A stretch of 64,000 nt of DNA from contig NC_071334.1 of NCBI RefSeq assembly GCF_027744825.2, forward strand, positions 59,401,437-59,465,436. The letters are read 5' to 3'. The notes below the pieces were generated by a model, which saw only the letters and a program-made list of their open reading frames with translations, was not told the DNA's origin and searched no databases. The DNA is from Synchiropus splendidus (Eukaryota > Chordata > Actinopteri > Syngnathiformes > Callionymidae). Position 1 is the stretch's first letter; each line of letters opens with the position of its first letter. Shown one piece after another: positions 39,601 to 51,187 of the stretch. The position numbers and the translations under genes were made by a program.

Positions 39601-42600
39601 CTTCAGTTAAAAAAACAGGTCGTGCAATGTTACTGCCATTTCCTTAAACCAATACATCACATCCTCTAGTCTCCGTGTGACAACTAACAATGAAAACTGG
39701 ATCAGAAATAACGTAGTTGAATGTAGTTGTCTGCACATTACCAGACCAACGACATTGTCAACAACATGGTAATTACAGTTGTGTGTTTATCACAGAAATG
39801 AACCACATACAGCATCTAGTTATACACACGACTTCCCTTCTGTATACAATGCTATAGATCATCTCCGCTCCTTCCAGAACACTTCACACATCACTGTTCA
39901 CTTCTGTGAACAGCACTTTGTGCCGGCCCAGATCACCCGGTCCGATTTCAGTCAATCTAAGCGGTTACATGAGGCTTCATCAAGGTCCGACTAGCAGAAA
40001 TGTTTTTTTTCCATAGTCTGTTCATCGCTGCTCAATTGCATTTTAAAGATCCAACCTTAGCTGGACTATGGACAGCAAGGTCTTTTTCTGGGCCGTCATG
40101 TGGCCGTTGCTTAGCTTGTGACTAACTATGGAGAATTGACATTATCAGATGAACATGCAATGTTTCCATCAATAGATTTCTAACCCAAAACCTCGATAAA
40201 CACACAAAAATCATCAGTACGAATGTTAAATTCCTATTAGGGATTTTGCAGTTGATTCCGAACAGCTGCCATAGATTTGCACAATTCAATTTGCATGGAT
40301 ACATTTGAATGTTATTGGAAATTAGACTCAAACAGACTGTCTAGCACAGACAACAAACCTTTCCTGGTTAGTGCAACTCTCCATTTATTCTAATGGGAAG
40401 GGCCATAATTTGACCTTAATTAAAATTAATGGCACATCCCCCAGACCATAGCGAAACAGATGTGTTATGGAGTGCCAAATATGAATTTAGATTGTTCAAC
40501 AAATGCTGATAAATGTACGCAACAATGAAGCAAACTAGTTGTAATAACAATAAAGGCGGTGACACCTCACGAAACAGTGTTTGGGTTCACAGCGTCCCCT
40601 TCCAGAGCAAAGCTGTGATGACGCATTCTGGCTGTGAACACTGATTTATTTGCCATGACAGGTGGGCAGGATCATTGATTCAATGAATAATTGGAAATAA
40701 GGATGTTCTGTTTAACTAAAAAACAAACAGCAGGCAGAAGCTCATAATGAGAGCAGGATCAGCTGCGGGAGGAATCCTAATGTGTTGGTCAACATGATCG
40801 TTCATTCCAACTGCAAATTCTCTAGGAAGGTTATGAAACTCATCTGAAGTCCAGAGTGATGAGCAGCTGCAGCGGAAAACAGACCGACGGAAACAGTTGG
40901 AAGGTTGTTTTTTTTTTCTCCGACAAGGAAGGTAGTCAGTCATGCCAGCCGGTCAATCACACTTTGGCTTCTGCAAAGGAAATATGTTGGAAAAACAAAC
41001 CTGTGGCAGTTGACGTCAGCGACCTCGGCCAAAGGAGGTGTTCTGTGAAAGTGATTACAGATTAGAATCATGCTAGCATCAGCATGAGATTATGACATCA
41101 CGAATGAAAGCCTCTGCTCCGTGTCAATATTAGCATTTTCTCTTCCCCGCCGCTGTCATCTGCCTGCTGAATTTAAATGCACTCGGGTAATAAGAATCTG
41201 TCTGATATGACTGAGAGTATTGATTCCGTTTTGCTGGTGTTTACCGAAGCAATTATACAACGCAGTTTGCTTTGCCACATGATTTCATGCGGTAGATTTT
41301 TAATGCCCTGCTTAAATAAAGTCGGGGATCTAAGATGACCAAGCAGAATGTCCGTAGCGTTGTGCCTGTCTTCATTTGATACAGGTTTAGTGTCGAGGTG
41401 TACTTGGGGTGTGAGTTCTAATATATTTAAAACAGTGAGGTACAAATATTTTGGCCTCTACTGTCCATCCAACTGCAATACAAACAAAACACAACAGTAC
41501 GTATATCATTTCTATATGGTTGCTAATGCTTGGCTTCACCATCCTACCAGGATTTTATCCAAGTCATGCACTCACTTTCACATTCACTAAATCATTACAA
41601 CACAGCATATGCTTAAAGTAACAAATATCTCCACGGCTGCTGAATCATCTGTTCAATACACAGACATCACATCAACATTGGTAAAGGAGTACATGAGAGA
41701 TCATGAAATGATGTGAACTGTCAGGAGCATGATTCCCTATGAACCGGAAAGAAAAGTTATTTAAATGGGGCAATGGGGTTTTAAGGCAGTAGCCAGAAAT
41801 GGGTCGCAGTTGCTTCCACTCAGGACAGGAAAACTTAGCCACGTCTCACTTTGGGAAACATTCTTGCAGTGTCAGTGGAGGCTTCAAAGTAACTCACAGA
41901 GCTCATTTCTTTCTCAGTAAAATCCTTAGCTTTCTTCTTCCGGCAGCGTCTCATCCATGCATGTGCCTCTTATAATGGGAATAACAGGGCTTTCATCCAC
42001 ACTGACATCTTTCTGTCAGAGACTGTCTTCTGTACAGTGATGCCATGCAGGTGCGGAGTGATGGACTAAAAAGGTAGACAGCACTGTGGCACGATGGTGC
42101 AGGGTCCAAAGCTTAGATCAGCTCAGGTACTCACTAACCTACAAGAGTGGGATTCTCATGTGTGGTGAATGAAAGCGCTTCAGTGTGGTGTTTGAATGGG
42201 CCGACAGGGAAAACAGAGCCTCTACAAATGAGACCCAAGAGGTGGTGATATAAAGGTGAAGACTTGTAAGTGTTAGGTGAAGGAGGACTGGAGTGCAACC
42301 AACAACATCAAATCCAGGCCTATGAAACACCCACAGTGATAATACTAACCTTGAGACTGCATGAATGAGAATGAGGCTCTTTCCCATGCTGGGTTTGAGG
42401 CCAGGTCAGGACACGTGTAATACACTCTCCATGACAAATAGTGTCGCACGCCGGAGTGTCACTTGAGATGTGCAGTGTGCAGAGTATGCGTGACGCATTT
42501 TAAAGATGCATAGTGATAATACGAGCAGCTCTCAGTCAATAGTTGGAGGGAGTCAAAACAACATGGTGGTCAGGTCTTCAATGTGGAAAGGGAAGACTGC

Positions 42601-43589
42601 AATACAATTTTAGCGTCAGGTTTTACTTTATAATGGCTTAAAAATCAGCGCAGGGTAAAATGGAGCTGGACATCTGAGGCAGAAGGCTTGTGTGGCAACA
42701 GACCGTCTGGAAAGGACCTCAGGAGTGACAAAAATATTGCGATGCATCTGGGTTTTCTCTGCAGGTTCATTTGCATATGGGTCTCTGAGTTGCTGTTGAA
42801 AGATGAAATGTGTTGCATGCAGATGTTTAATTGACGATTATTGCCATTTCTACCAAGTTCTGTTCATGCGACACTTTTCTTGTAGTGTGAAAATCGTTTT
42901 TGAAAAAAAAAAACTATAAGTTGTTGCTTTTCAGTGAGAATTCTAAATTGAAGGGAAACAGTTAAATGTGTTGCTGTCAGCTGAACATCATCTGCATTTT
43001 AGTGGCCGAATGCCATCGATCAGTGAAGGTGGAGCGTAAATCTGGCAAACTGTGATTAGACTCAAAGCCGCCGCATTTTAATTTACTTATTAAAACACTG
43101 ACCTTGACTAAGTTGAGAAAGCTTAAACGATATATTGGCATAGAAACTTATGATTTTGCATGAGAAGCAGCCAATGTTGACCATAATCAAAAGACAGATT
43201 TTACGAAACACACAACTTACTGCTTTGAGGATTTAGAAGGCGATACATGAAACAACGCAATTTATTTGAGATGTACAATTTTGACAGAGAACTGTAGCGT
43301 TCAGACAGAAGTGTTTTGTTTATTTTTGTCACAACCATGAAGAGACAGCTACTACATGTGATCATACCCGCTGTGTGCAATATTCTGGGGGTCTTTGTGG
43401 TTCAGTTCAGGTTGGCGAAAGGACAATCCTGATTCGATCCTCTATGCATATGAGGTTAAGAAAATTTTTTATCCTTATTTTTATATATATTATTTAAATT
43501 AAATTCATACCGACAACTCGTAAATATACATAACTTACGATGTTATTGCTTCATGTGCTTCGATTCGTCTTCTGACAAAATAATGAACT
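39601..43589. other. Non-coding, apart from the CRE at 41011
   Basis: No exon or RNA gene recognised. 40561-40650 contains phrases related to the repeat relic at 39418. Confidence 0.55.
41011..41018. promoter_or_regulatory. Consensus CRE (TGACGTCA)
   Basis: A perfect 8-bp cAMP-response-element palindrome, with a TGACATCA variant near 41092 and an atgctagcat palindrome between them. It lies about 8 kb upstream of grin3a. One 8-mer can occur by chance in 64 kb, so function is unproven. Confidence 0.3.
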
Positions 43590-43855
43590 AAATAACACTC
43601 ATTATTAAACATCCAAAAGACATCATAATGCTTTTACTGTATAAGGCTTGATAGAATATGTTATGAATGTACCAACTCATGCTTGGTAACTTATGACAAG
43701 GCTTATGAAGTATGATAAAGTTATTACAAATAATGTATGACACCTTCATTATTATAAACACAACATCTTCTACAAAGCCATGTAAATGCACTGTGATGAC
43801 TTTCGAATGTTCCAATAATGCATCATCGATGAGCCCTTTGTATAAAGTGTAACCA
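43590..43855 (+). repeat. Probable MITE relic ending in tataaagtgtaacc
   Basis: An AT-rich block with repeated ttatga/ttatgaa words ends with ccctttgtataaagtgtaac c. The ACACTTTATA-type terminus with ttatga-rich interior is a recurring fish pattern. The opposite end and target duplication were not identified. Confidence 0.35.
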
Positions 43856-43882
43856 GAATTTCTTTGCTGGAATTCCAGATGA

Positions 43883-43902
43883 TCTGGTCTGGTCTGGTCT
43901 GA
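43883..43902. repeat. (TCTGG) short tandem repeat
   Basis: Three to four copies of the pentamer tctgg, with a degenerate tctgatgg at the end. Confidence 0.85.
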
Positions 43903-44522
43903 TGGTCTCAGCACATGGAAACCGTCCTCACCCAGGAGCGTTGCCCTTGTGTTTAAAATCTCCTACAATACACCTGCTATATCACGCAATATGACGACAC
44001 AGTGGCTCAACCATTGGGTCACAAACCCAACTAAACCATAATGCATGGTGTCCCTCTACAAAGCAACAGAGACGGACACAGTGTGTGAGGCAGAAAACAG
44101 GACGAATTGATGCAACAGAGGTTAATCTGTGGTAATCTGCTAATCAGCAGTCCAAGCTGCCGGTTGAATACTCTGCCAAGTAAAACATTAGCTTTTCATT
44201 ATCTGTGGTCATTCTTGAAAATATCACACGCCCCGCAGAGCTGGACATTTCCATCCTCGGACGTTAAAGGGGAAAGATTTGTGCGATGAATATACTGAAT
44301 AATAACGTCAATATCTGGAGTGTTTCTCAAAGGAGAGCGTGAAAATGCTACATAATAACAGTGAGTCAAGTTTGAAAAAACTTTCTGAACTCAATTTTCC
44401 AATGATTTGAATCAGTGAATCATCCCCCATTCCCAGTGTCCTTTTATTCATTTCTCTGTAATTGTCATCTATCATCTATGTAACATTGTGTCATCAGTAT
44501 CCACTATATAGTGTATGAGCAA

Positions 44523-44523
<1 letters not shown>

Positions 44524-44599
<76 letters not shown>
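44524..44599. repeat. (TA)n microsatellite, long
   Basis: 76 bp of uninterrupted TA dinucleotides, self-complementary and able to extrude as a cruciform. Confidence 0.97.
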
Positions 44600-44602
<3 letters not shown>

Positions 44603-45606
44603 AGCAGGGAATGTTCGTTGTTTGATGTATTCTGCTCGAGTTCATTTGATTTTTTTGCACGTAATATATAAAACACCTGCTGACAAGGTTGTTTGTTTGG
44701 CAGCATGATTGAGTTGGTGAGTGAGATTTGAGCCAGGATGAAGTAACAATAGAAAGGATTAAGATGTTGGCACAAAAGAGAGACAACAATGTTGTCACTG
44801 AATCACTTGTCATCACAGACCAGACAGAGAAACCTTGAAGAAGATGCCTTTTTGTTTCTGTATTGGAGGAAGGAGTTGTTCATGTTTTTGCAGTGTTCAT
44901 TTGGAAGTACTGAACTGATACAGTTGTCCATGTCTGGAGGAATCAGGCTGCAAGTATTCATGAGGGGCCAATACGTTGAAGAATGTTGGATAGAAGAAAG
45001 GTTTTATTGCCACTTGAGAGGAGGAGCACACGAAAGAAGCAACTCTTTAGCTACGTTGATGTTGAGAAATTTTCTTTTTCGTGGAATGAAACCTGATGAA
45101 GCAGACAGCAGAGTTACACACGAGCGAATGGTTTAATACAGGTAATTAAAAAAAAGAAAAATCTTTGCCTTCTTTTCAGCTGGTCTTTCTCTGTGCCACA
45201 CAGCTGAAAGACTCATTAAAATGACAGCTCAGGGGCGTTGGAATGTCTGCCTGCTAAGGTCGGGCTGAGCTCAGTTTGAATGGGCAAGGTGAGCGCTTTT
45301 AGAGCCACGTTAAACAAGAGCTCGGATTCGTTGGTGCGGATTCACTGCATCCTGTCTTGGTGGTATTAAGAATCATTTCAATGAAGTGTCGTCCTTGTGC
45401 GTGTGTGTGTGTACATGCTTGTGATTTCTTTTAGTCTTTTGAGTTTCCTCTAAAGCCAATTCTTGCAAAATGTCATTGCGCACATCCTGTGCACATTTAC
45501 TAAACCATGTCCTTCCAGCATCGCCCCGACCCGATCCCACGTCCCACCCTCCGGCTCCTTCTTCCATCCTTGGTTTTCCCTCCTCAGCTTCACTGATCAC
45601 CTCAGC

Positions 45607-45627
45607 CTTCCTCCTCCTCCTCCTCTG
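45607..45627. repeat. (CCT)n short tandem repeat
   Basis: Seven CCT-like triplets in a CT-rich stretch that also opens spurious frames. Confidence 0.85.
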
Positions 45628-45707
45628 TCAAAATCTCTCTCGGCTGATCGATCAGAATAATTGATCTTGAATATCCCAGTGGCATGTCTTCTCATTTCAG
45701 GCCTGAC

Positions 45708-45756
45708 CATTAGCCAATCATTAATCTAGATCAGAGCATTAGCCAATCATTAATCT
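45708..45756 (+). repeat. 29-bp tandem duplication
   Basis: The 20-mer cattagccaatcattaatct occurs at 45708-45727 and again at 45737-45756, period 29. Each copy holds a CCAAT box and a CATTAAT word. Confidence 0.9.
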
Positions 45757-47036
45757 GAGTGTCCATTTATACTGAGGCTGCTGAACTAGTCAATGGTGAC
45801 CCTTGACCTGTGGGTGAAGCATTGGATCTGCCTCCTGTTGGCAATGAACTAATTGGTTGTCCTCACGTGAAAGACAAATCTCTCTTAGACCATTGGCTTA
45901 AATGTGTATTTCAAATTGACTCAATACTCTTCAGACGTAGCACACTTCTCCATGTTCCTCAAAATAAATAAACTGCTCATTGTTAACTTTGCTATTATTG
46001 TTTTTTATATCCTTGTACTTACACTCTCAATTCATTGTTCCTTTCTTTTTTACACAAGTGTTATTGAACTGCAGACAACAGGGATGTTTTTACCACCAAC
46101 CATGGAAACAGATCTTCAGCTGAATGTTGAATAAGATAACAGCATGTTGTTTGTCATAACAGAGGCTGGCACTTAAAAAGCATGGGTGCCAAGCGTAATC
46201 ACGCAGGCGGCCACACACACACTCACAAGTACAAGAACAAGCCACACGGTTGTGAGTTGACTATGGAGCGCAATACAATATAACCTGCACTAATTTAAGA
46301 AAAACACTTTCGTAGTGACACAAGCCGCACTCGTTCATAAAAGAAAGAACGGGCCATGATTTTAATGTTCAGTCTGTGGGAGGAATCATAACATCACTCC
46401 TTAAAAAGTTGTTTTTTTTTAAATAAAGGATCCATCACTTAGCCTAATCAACAATGAAAACAAACTCAGAGATGTTTTATGTCTCTACAGCCAGTCACAG
46501 CTGTGGTGTGTAGCACACAGCAGTGGTGGACTCATGGGTGTAAACTGCACAATGAGCACTTTAATGTCAATAATTCATCTTCTAATTTCATTAGTTGAAG
46601 ACAAGGCTAAATATATTGGTCATGTGAAGCTTGTTTGTCCTTGAAAATCAACTTATTACTTAAGGCTCCTTCCAGAATTTACGGTTACTGGCAAACCTTT
46701 AAGCTGAGTCTAAAACAGAATGCATGGCATCTGTCAAAAAAATGGCAGATGTAGTTTTGATTGCTCTTCACCAGGTACATGCACATGTAGACTGTTGGTG
46801 GGGCACAAGCAGCAGCCCTTTTCCATGAAGGACAGTGTCCCTTCTAATGTCCCATCTTCCCCATTCTTAAATTGCAGAGAGAAAAAGTCACTCTCTCATC
46901 AGTCCCACCCAATGTTGTGGTGCTGTGTTTATTTGCGTTTGTGTGGGAATTGTTCGCCCACCTGCACCTAAGTGTAAACCAGCCTGCTCTGTGGCCCTCC
47001 ACTTCCTCTAATGCAGCTCCTCCAACCCGTAGAATC

Positions 47037-47150
47037 AAGGCGGTTTCACTCTGCGGACTCTGTCTCCAGACAAAGTGCATTCGGCTCAGATGTGAACACA
47101 AGGAAGTCGGGTTTTGGCCGCGGACTTGATCCTGGCTGGAGAGCTGTACC
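47037..47150. mobile_element. Second, isolated end of the 33.7-34.6 kb element family
   Basis: Read on the + strand, this block matches the reverse complement of about 34460-34588: a degraded terminal repeat (ggtttcactctgcgg...ctctgtctc), then gacaaag, ttcggctca, gatgtgaacacaagg, gtcgggttttggccgcggac and a ggctggagagctg-like end. The opposite terminus was not found downstream. It is thus a truncated or decayed copy in opposite orientation to the first. Confidence 0.65.
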
Positions 47151-47288
47151 TTCTCTCGGGAAACTCTCCACGGCGGGTGAGCTTCTCACCTCAGGCGACT
47201 TGGCGCTAGATGCTGGAAACTACGTGTAGAGTGTGGTAAACAGATAGGTAAAATCGTATGCCCTTCAGCCATAGTAGTGGTATGTTCT

Positions 47289-47307
47289 ATTATTATTATT
47301 ATTATTG
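47289..47307. repeat. (ATT)n microsatellite
   Basis: Six ATT units. Confidence 0.9.
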
Positions 47308-48846
47308 GAATTGTCAATTGGCTGACACATGAAATGGCCTTGTTACATTAAAATAAAAATTGATTGATGTTTCCCACATTGGTTGGCCTGGAGAAATGCG
47401 GCTTGCCTCGACTAAGGTAACATCCATATTTTTTTTATTTAAAAATCTGATGTAAAAGTTTTTTTCTTGATTGTCCTTAACCTTATGGCCTTAGTTTATT
47501 ATTTAACTGACTCAAGGTATAACACATTAAATTTAAAAGACTTACACCGGACATGAACCAACAAACTTTAGTTTCCAGGGGATATGCACTGACCATCATT
47601 CCAGCGTGACACATGTCACATGTAAAGCAGCTTTGAAGTTTGGACATACTTAATGTAAATTACAGTACATGCATAGCATAATCTTTGCACAATATTTAGA
47701 AATTTTCGCCAGAAAATATTTTACTTTCTCCAATCATTTCCAATATGAACAACTCAACAGTAACTTGACCAAAACCACGGCTGCGAGAATTTGTTTGTCC
47801 ATTTTGCATTCATTCATTTTCATAGCGGTGCCACGAAAAAGCCACGTTTGGTGTGAGTCCAGTCACGTGAAAGCTCTGAGGCTTTGGCCCCTTGGCAACA
47901 AGTAATAATATGAGCGTGAGACATGATAATAACCACTTAAGGAGCGACCTCCAACCAGTTGTACGTACTTTACTTGTTAATCCGTCCCTTGAACTACAAT
48001 ATATGCAGTCCACCATACAGTTAACTTTACAGCATGACTTGTGAGATGAGGGTTGGCGCAGTAAATACAATGAAATGGTAAGCACCACTTTGCCTACATT
48101 CATCTACAAGCAGGTGGAACATATTGCATATACACTCTGGTTTGGGGATTTCATGGGATTCTTCTGTCTGACTTTTACAGTAGGTGTGTTAACTTTGTCC
48201 ATGAGCTGCCTGAACACACTGAAAAATGTAATTTTCCATCTTCCAGCCCCCACAGTTCATCGGCGATGCCTCAACACAATTGGGGAAGAGGCTTTCTGAC
48301 TTTCAATCTTGTCCTAAAACGTAAATCCAAACGATAATGTAAAGCTGTGTTTGGGATTCATATCTCTTTTTCAAATGACTATCTAAAAGTCACTTCAATC
48401 CTAAGTCACTATCCGGTATTTTACATCCAAACCAAATGGCAACGTCTGAGTGCGTCAGTGCGTGACGCAATGAACCCAGACGCTGATGAGGGGCGTGCGA
48501 GTGTGGAACCGCGTACCACAGCGGAGTGTGCGCAGATGCGTGAGCTCGCGCCAGAGGTGTCGCCAGAGCAAGTGGACAGAGGTCCAACGCTGCGCGCTGC
48601 AGGTCGCTGGCCCGGTGTCTGCGTCTCCTCCCCGGAAGGAACTAGTGCTTTTCTGGAGTCTGCGTCCTGGAAGATGATGGAATCACTTTGTTTCCAAACC
48701 CAGTCAGAGTCCGCAGGATTTCCCTGCTTTGGAATGCGCACAAGCCAGTGTTGTCGCAACCTCCTCCCGCCGCGGGCTTGTTGCTCACTCCGTGGATTAT
48801 ACGAGGAAATGTTCGATCGCACGTGTTGTTCGCTGACAAGAAGTGA

Positions 48847-48870
48847 ATGATGGGAATCTCTTTGAGATGA
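48847..48870 (+). promoter_or_regulatory. Short upstream ORF in the grin3a leader
   Basis: ATG ATG followed by five codons and TGA: a seven-codon upstream frame about 155 bases before the chosen grin3a ATG. It matters only if transcription starts upstream of 48847, which cannot be read from the sequence. Confidence 0.4.
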
Positions 48871-49046
48871 AAGACGGCACTTTGAGGGGCAAGTGTCTGC
48901 TTGTGCGTGGATCCTGTCCGTCTGCGCGCGCCAGCAGCCTGTTGTCTGTGGAGAAAAGCGCAACTTTGCTCCAGTCTGGAGCCGGTGCTGGCTTCAGTCT
49001 CGCGCTGGCAGGAGCGGCGCCAGCATGGAGACCTGCCGGTCTGTGA
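48867..49046 (+). promoter_or_regulatory. Upstream ORF overlapping the grin3a start codon
   Basis: An ATG with G at -3 opens a 59-codon frame that ends with TGA at 49044-49046, inside the grin3a coding sequence, so it overlaps the main ATG at 49025 in another frame. The predicted peptide (begins MKDGTLRGKC) matches nothing I know. If the leader includes it, scanning ribosomes that use it would bypass the 49025 ATG, and in-frame starts at 49076-49085 could then be used. The ATG also overlaps the stop codon of the seven-codon frame. The regulatory role is inference. Confidence 0.4.
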
Positions 49047-49792
49047 TCAGACGGAGCGCCGGGTCTTGTGCGGAGATGATGAAGATGCTGAGGAGGACGG
49101 AGGGTCCAGAAGCGGGGTCAGACGCGAGGGTCTCCCCATTTGTCTGCTTTCTCTTGTGCGCCCTGGTTTTATTCCCGCCGGGCGCACACTCGCACCCGCA
49201 ACCCTGCCAGGTGCTCAAACGGATCGGGCACACGGTCCGAGTGGGGGCTCTGCATGTGCAGCCCCGATTGCTCTCTTCTGAGGACCCTGGGCCCGGGAGA
49301 ACTCTGGCTGAGAACAGTGAAGAGAAGCGGGTTCAGAGAAGTGTGGCGGAGTTCGGGAGCCTCCGGAGCAGAGGATCAACAAACAACCAGCGGGGCCCCG
49401 GCAGGAGCAGATCCCAACCCCGCCAGCGGGAGGAAAACACCCCCAGGGAGAGTCGAGTCTTCTCCCCTCGCGACTCGATGCTTCTAGCCGCCGAGGCTCT
49501 GAACAGGGCCGGAGTGCTTCCCTTCAATCTAACCCTGGAGCTGGTGATGGCTGTGGGCTCCGGACTTGGGGAGCTTCCCGCTTTTTCCTTCTCGTCCCCT
49601 GGGAGCCCCGACCACGAGGACCCGCTGTCCTTCGTTGAGAGTGTGTGTCACACAGTGGTCGTGCAGGGGGTTTCTGCCATGATTTCGTTTCCGCGGAACC
49701 GGGACGAGTTCGTCAAGTTGGAGTTCGTGTCTCAGGCTCTTCAGATGCCAGTGGTCAGCGTGGTCCAGAGAGAGTTCAGACGCCACAGCGAG
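49025..49792 (+). CDS. grin3a: NMDA receptor subunit 3A, exon 1 (N-terminal part)
   Basis: Encodes residues 1-256 of a GluN3A-type glutamate receptor subunit, a glycine-binding subunit that lowers calcium permeability of NMDA receptors in neuronal membranes (family knowledge). Seen: a hydrophobic signal-peptide core at residues 36-54 (FVCFLLCALVLF), then HPQPC at 57-61 and LKRIGHTVRVGA, which I recognise as the GluN3 mature N-terminus. A basic, low-complexity linker rich in R, S, Q and G follows. The amino-terminal domain then begins (SRVFSPRDSMLLAAEALNR), with an NLT glycosylation sequon at residue 168 and SVCHTVVVQGVSA, closer to 3A than to 3B. The exon ends in phase 0 at a gtgaga donor (49793). 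I chose the ATG at 49025 because it has A at -3 and G at +4. Downstream in-frame ATGs at 49076, 49079 and 49085 would still keep the signal peptide, so the true start is uncertain. The frame stays open upstream to 48893 without an ATG. Confidence 0.93.
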
Positions 49793-51163
49793 GTGAGAGG
49801 TCAAGTGTTGTCCATGAGGTATCAACCCATCTCAAGTTCTAAAATACGCCTGAAAAACGATAACCGTAACAATAATAATAATACATTGTCTTGTCTTAAA
49901 TGAGTAAAACCCAGAGATCTCTTGCAGATCATCATCATGGCTGCACATCTTCTCCAGGAGAGCCTTCCACCCTTTCATCCACACCTAGCACTTCAGTCGA
50001 GAAAAACATTAAATGTTGGGTGATGACTATGTCACCAAAGTGCCATGACTAAACCACAAAATCCTCTCTCTCTCACAAGTCATATTCTACCACGTAGGGG
50101 TCAAAAGTCGCCTGAAAATCTGAGAACTTAGAATGTGTCATTTAACAGAGGAAATGGCATGTTTTCGACAACTAATGTAAGCTATTATGGAATAATACAG
50201 AATCCTCTCCAAACTTGTGGCACTTTTAAAAGCAGCAGCGTCCATAAAGGGAGGAATATAAGCAAAAGAAGTGGAACAGTGCTTCATCTTGGTCACACGC
50301 TCACAGAGCGATCCCCCAGTTACTTCTGTTATTAAGAAGGAAAAAAAAAAAGCTCATTCAGGCAGAAATTACACCAGAACCAGACTCTCCCATCCGCAGT
50401 TTAAAAAAACATGAACCACAGTGACAGTGCCGGAAGTGTAGAAATGTTGAATCGGACAGAAATTATTCAGTACATAAGCCCCACTGAAATAAATAATTTC
50501 TTGTCAACGCTGATTAATTTTACGCTGGTTAAATGGACTCACAACAAGAAAAAGCCTGAAAATTACTGCGGTAGCTTTCGTGACACAACACTCGGAGACT
50601 GAGTGGGAAGAGCTGCTTGTGGTTCTGAAATCAAGGACAGGATGTTTTTCTGTAAAACCACGGAGGAGTTTTCTTTTTGAAACGCACAGTAAATGTTTCA
50701 AATTAAAGCACTACAAAGACTGCAACCAAGATGAAGCATATTGGCAGACGTGTTTTTGGTTGTTAGTTAGAAGTTGAAACCTCATGTTTTCAAAAACTTA
50801 TGGAAATATAATGAGTTCTATTCCTTTACCAACATTTGTTTTATTATCTTTATGTTAGATTGAGTTACAGGAACTAACAAAAATATTGTTCACATGGTGT
50901 CAGTTTGGTCAACCTGGTGGAATTTTGTTTCCAGTCCAAAGCTTGTTCTAGAGCAAGGCTTCTAAGTTTTTTTTTTTAGAAAATTCAGTATAATACTTCT
51001 CAAGGTCACGTTCCATTTTGAAGTTCCACATATTGTGTGCGATACTTTTTCAAAGTCACATTTTGTGTTTTAGGAAGCTGGACTGTGAAGTCGAGAGCAT
51101 TTGTCTTCTTCAGGGGATCAGAAACAATTTAAACTGTTGTTGCTCATGAACAGGCTGTTGAAT

Positions 51164-51187
51164 AAAAAAAAAAAAAAAAAAAAAAAA
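51164..51187. repeat. Poly-A run in grin3a intron 1
   Basis: About 23 consecutive A on the + strand. No retroelement body is recognisable upstream. Confidence 0.9.

Larger units (their letters stand above)
44600..48439. other. Non-coding upstream flank of grin3a
   Basis: Apart from the repeats listed separately, no exon is recognised. The 115-codon frame at 44789-45136 is unlike known proteins. Confidence 0.6.
48440..49760. promoter_or_regulatory. grin3a: CpG-rich island over the grin3a 5' end
   Basis: GC content and CpG density rise sharply near 48440 (words such as gcgtgcgag, ccgccgcgggc and gcgcgcgcc) and stay high to the end of exon 1. The surrounding tens of kilobases are AT-rich and CpG-poor. 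Vertebrate neuronal genes often start transcription in such islands. I see no convincing TATA box at a position that fits, so no start site is assigned. Several long open frames on both strands in this block are expected from its low stop-codon density. Confidence 0.7.

Noticed and set aside
43390..43445. Possible tRNA gene (gtggttcagttcaggttgg ... gattcgatcct)
   Set aside because: A- and B-box-like words are present, but no cloverleaf with acceptor and anticodon stems can be drawn; at most a SINE head relic.
48347..48963. Long frames on both strands just upstream of grin3a
   Set aside because: They lie in the CpG-rich block where stop codons are scarce; the peptides are unlike known proteins and overlap each other.
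49793..49903. Reading-through of grin3a exon 1 past 49792
   Set aside because: Similarity to GluN3A stops at a clean gtgaga donor, and exon 2 resumes the protein in the same phase. The read-through tail (ending in repeated N) is intron sequence.
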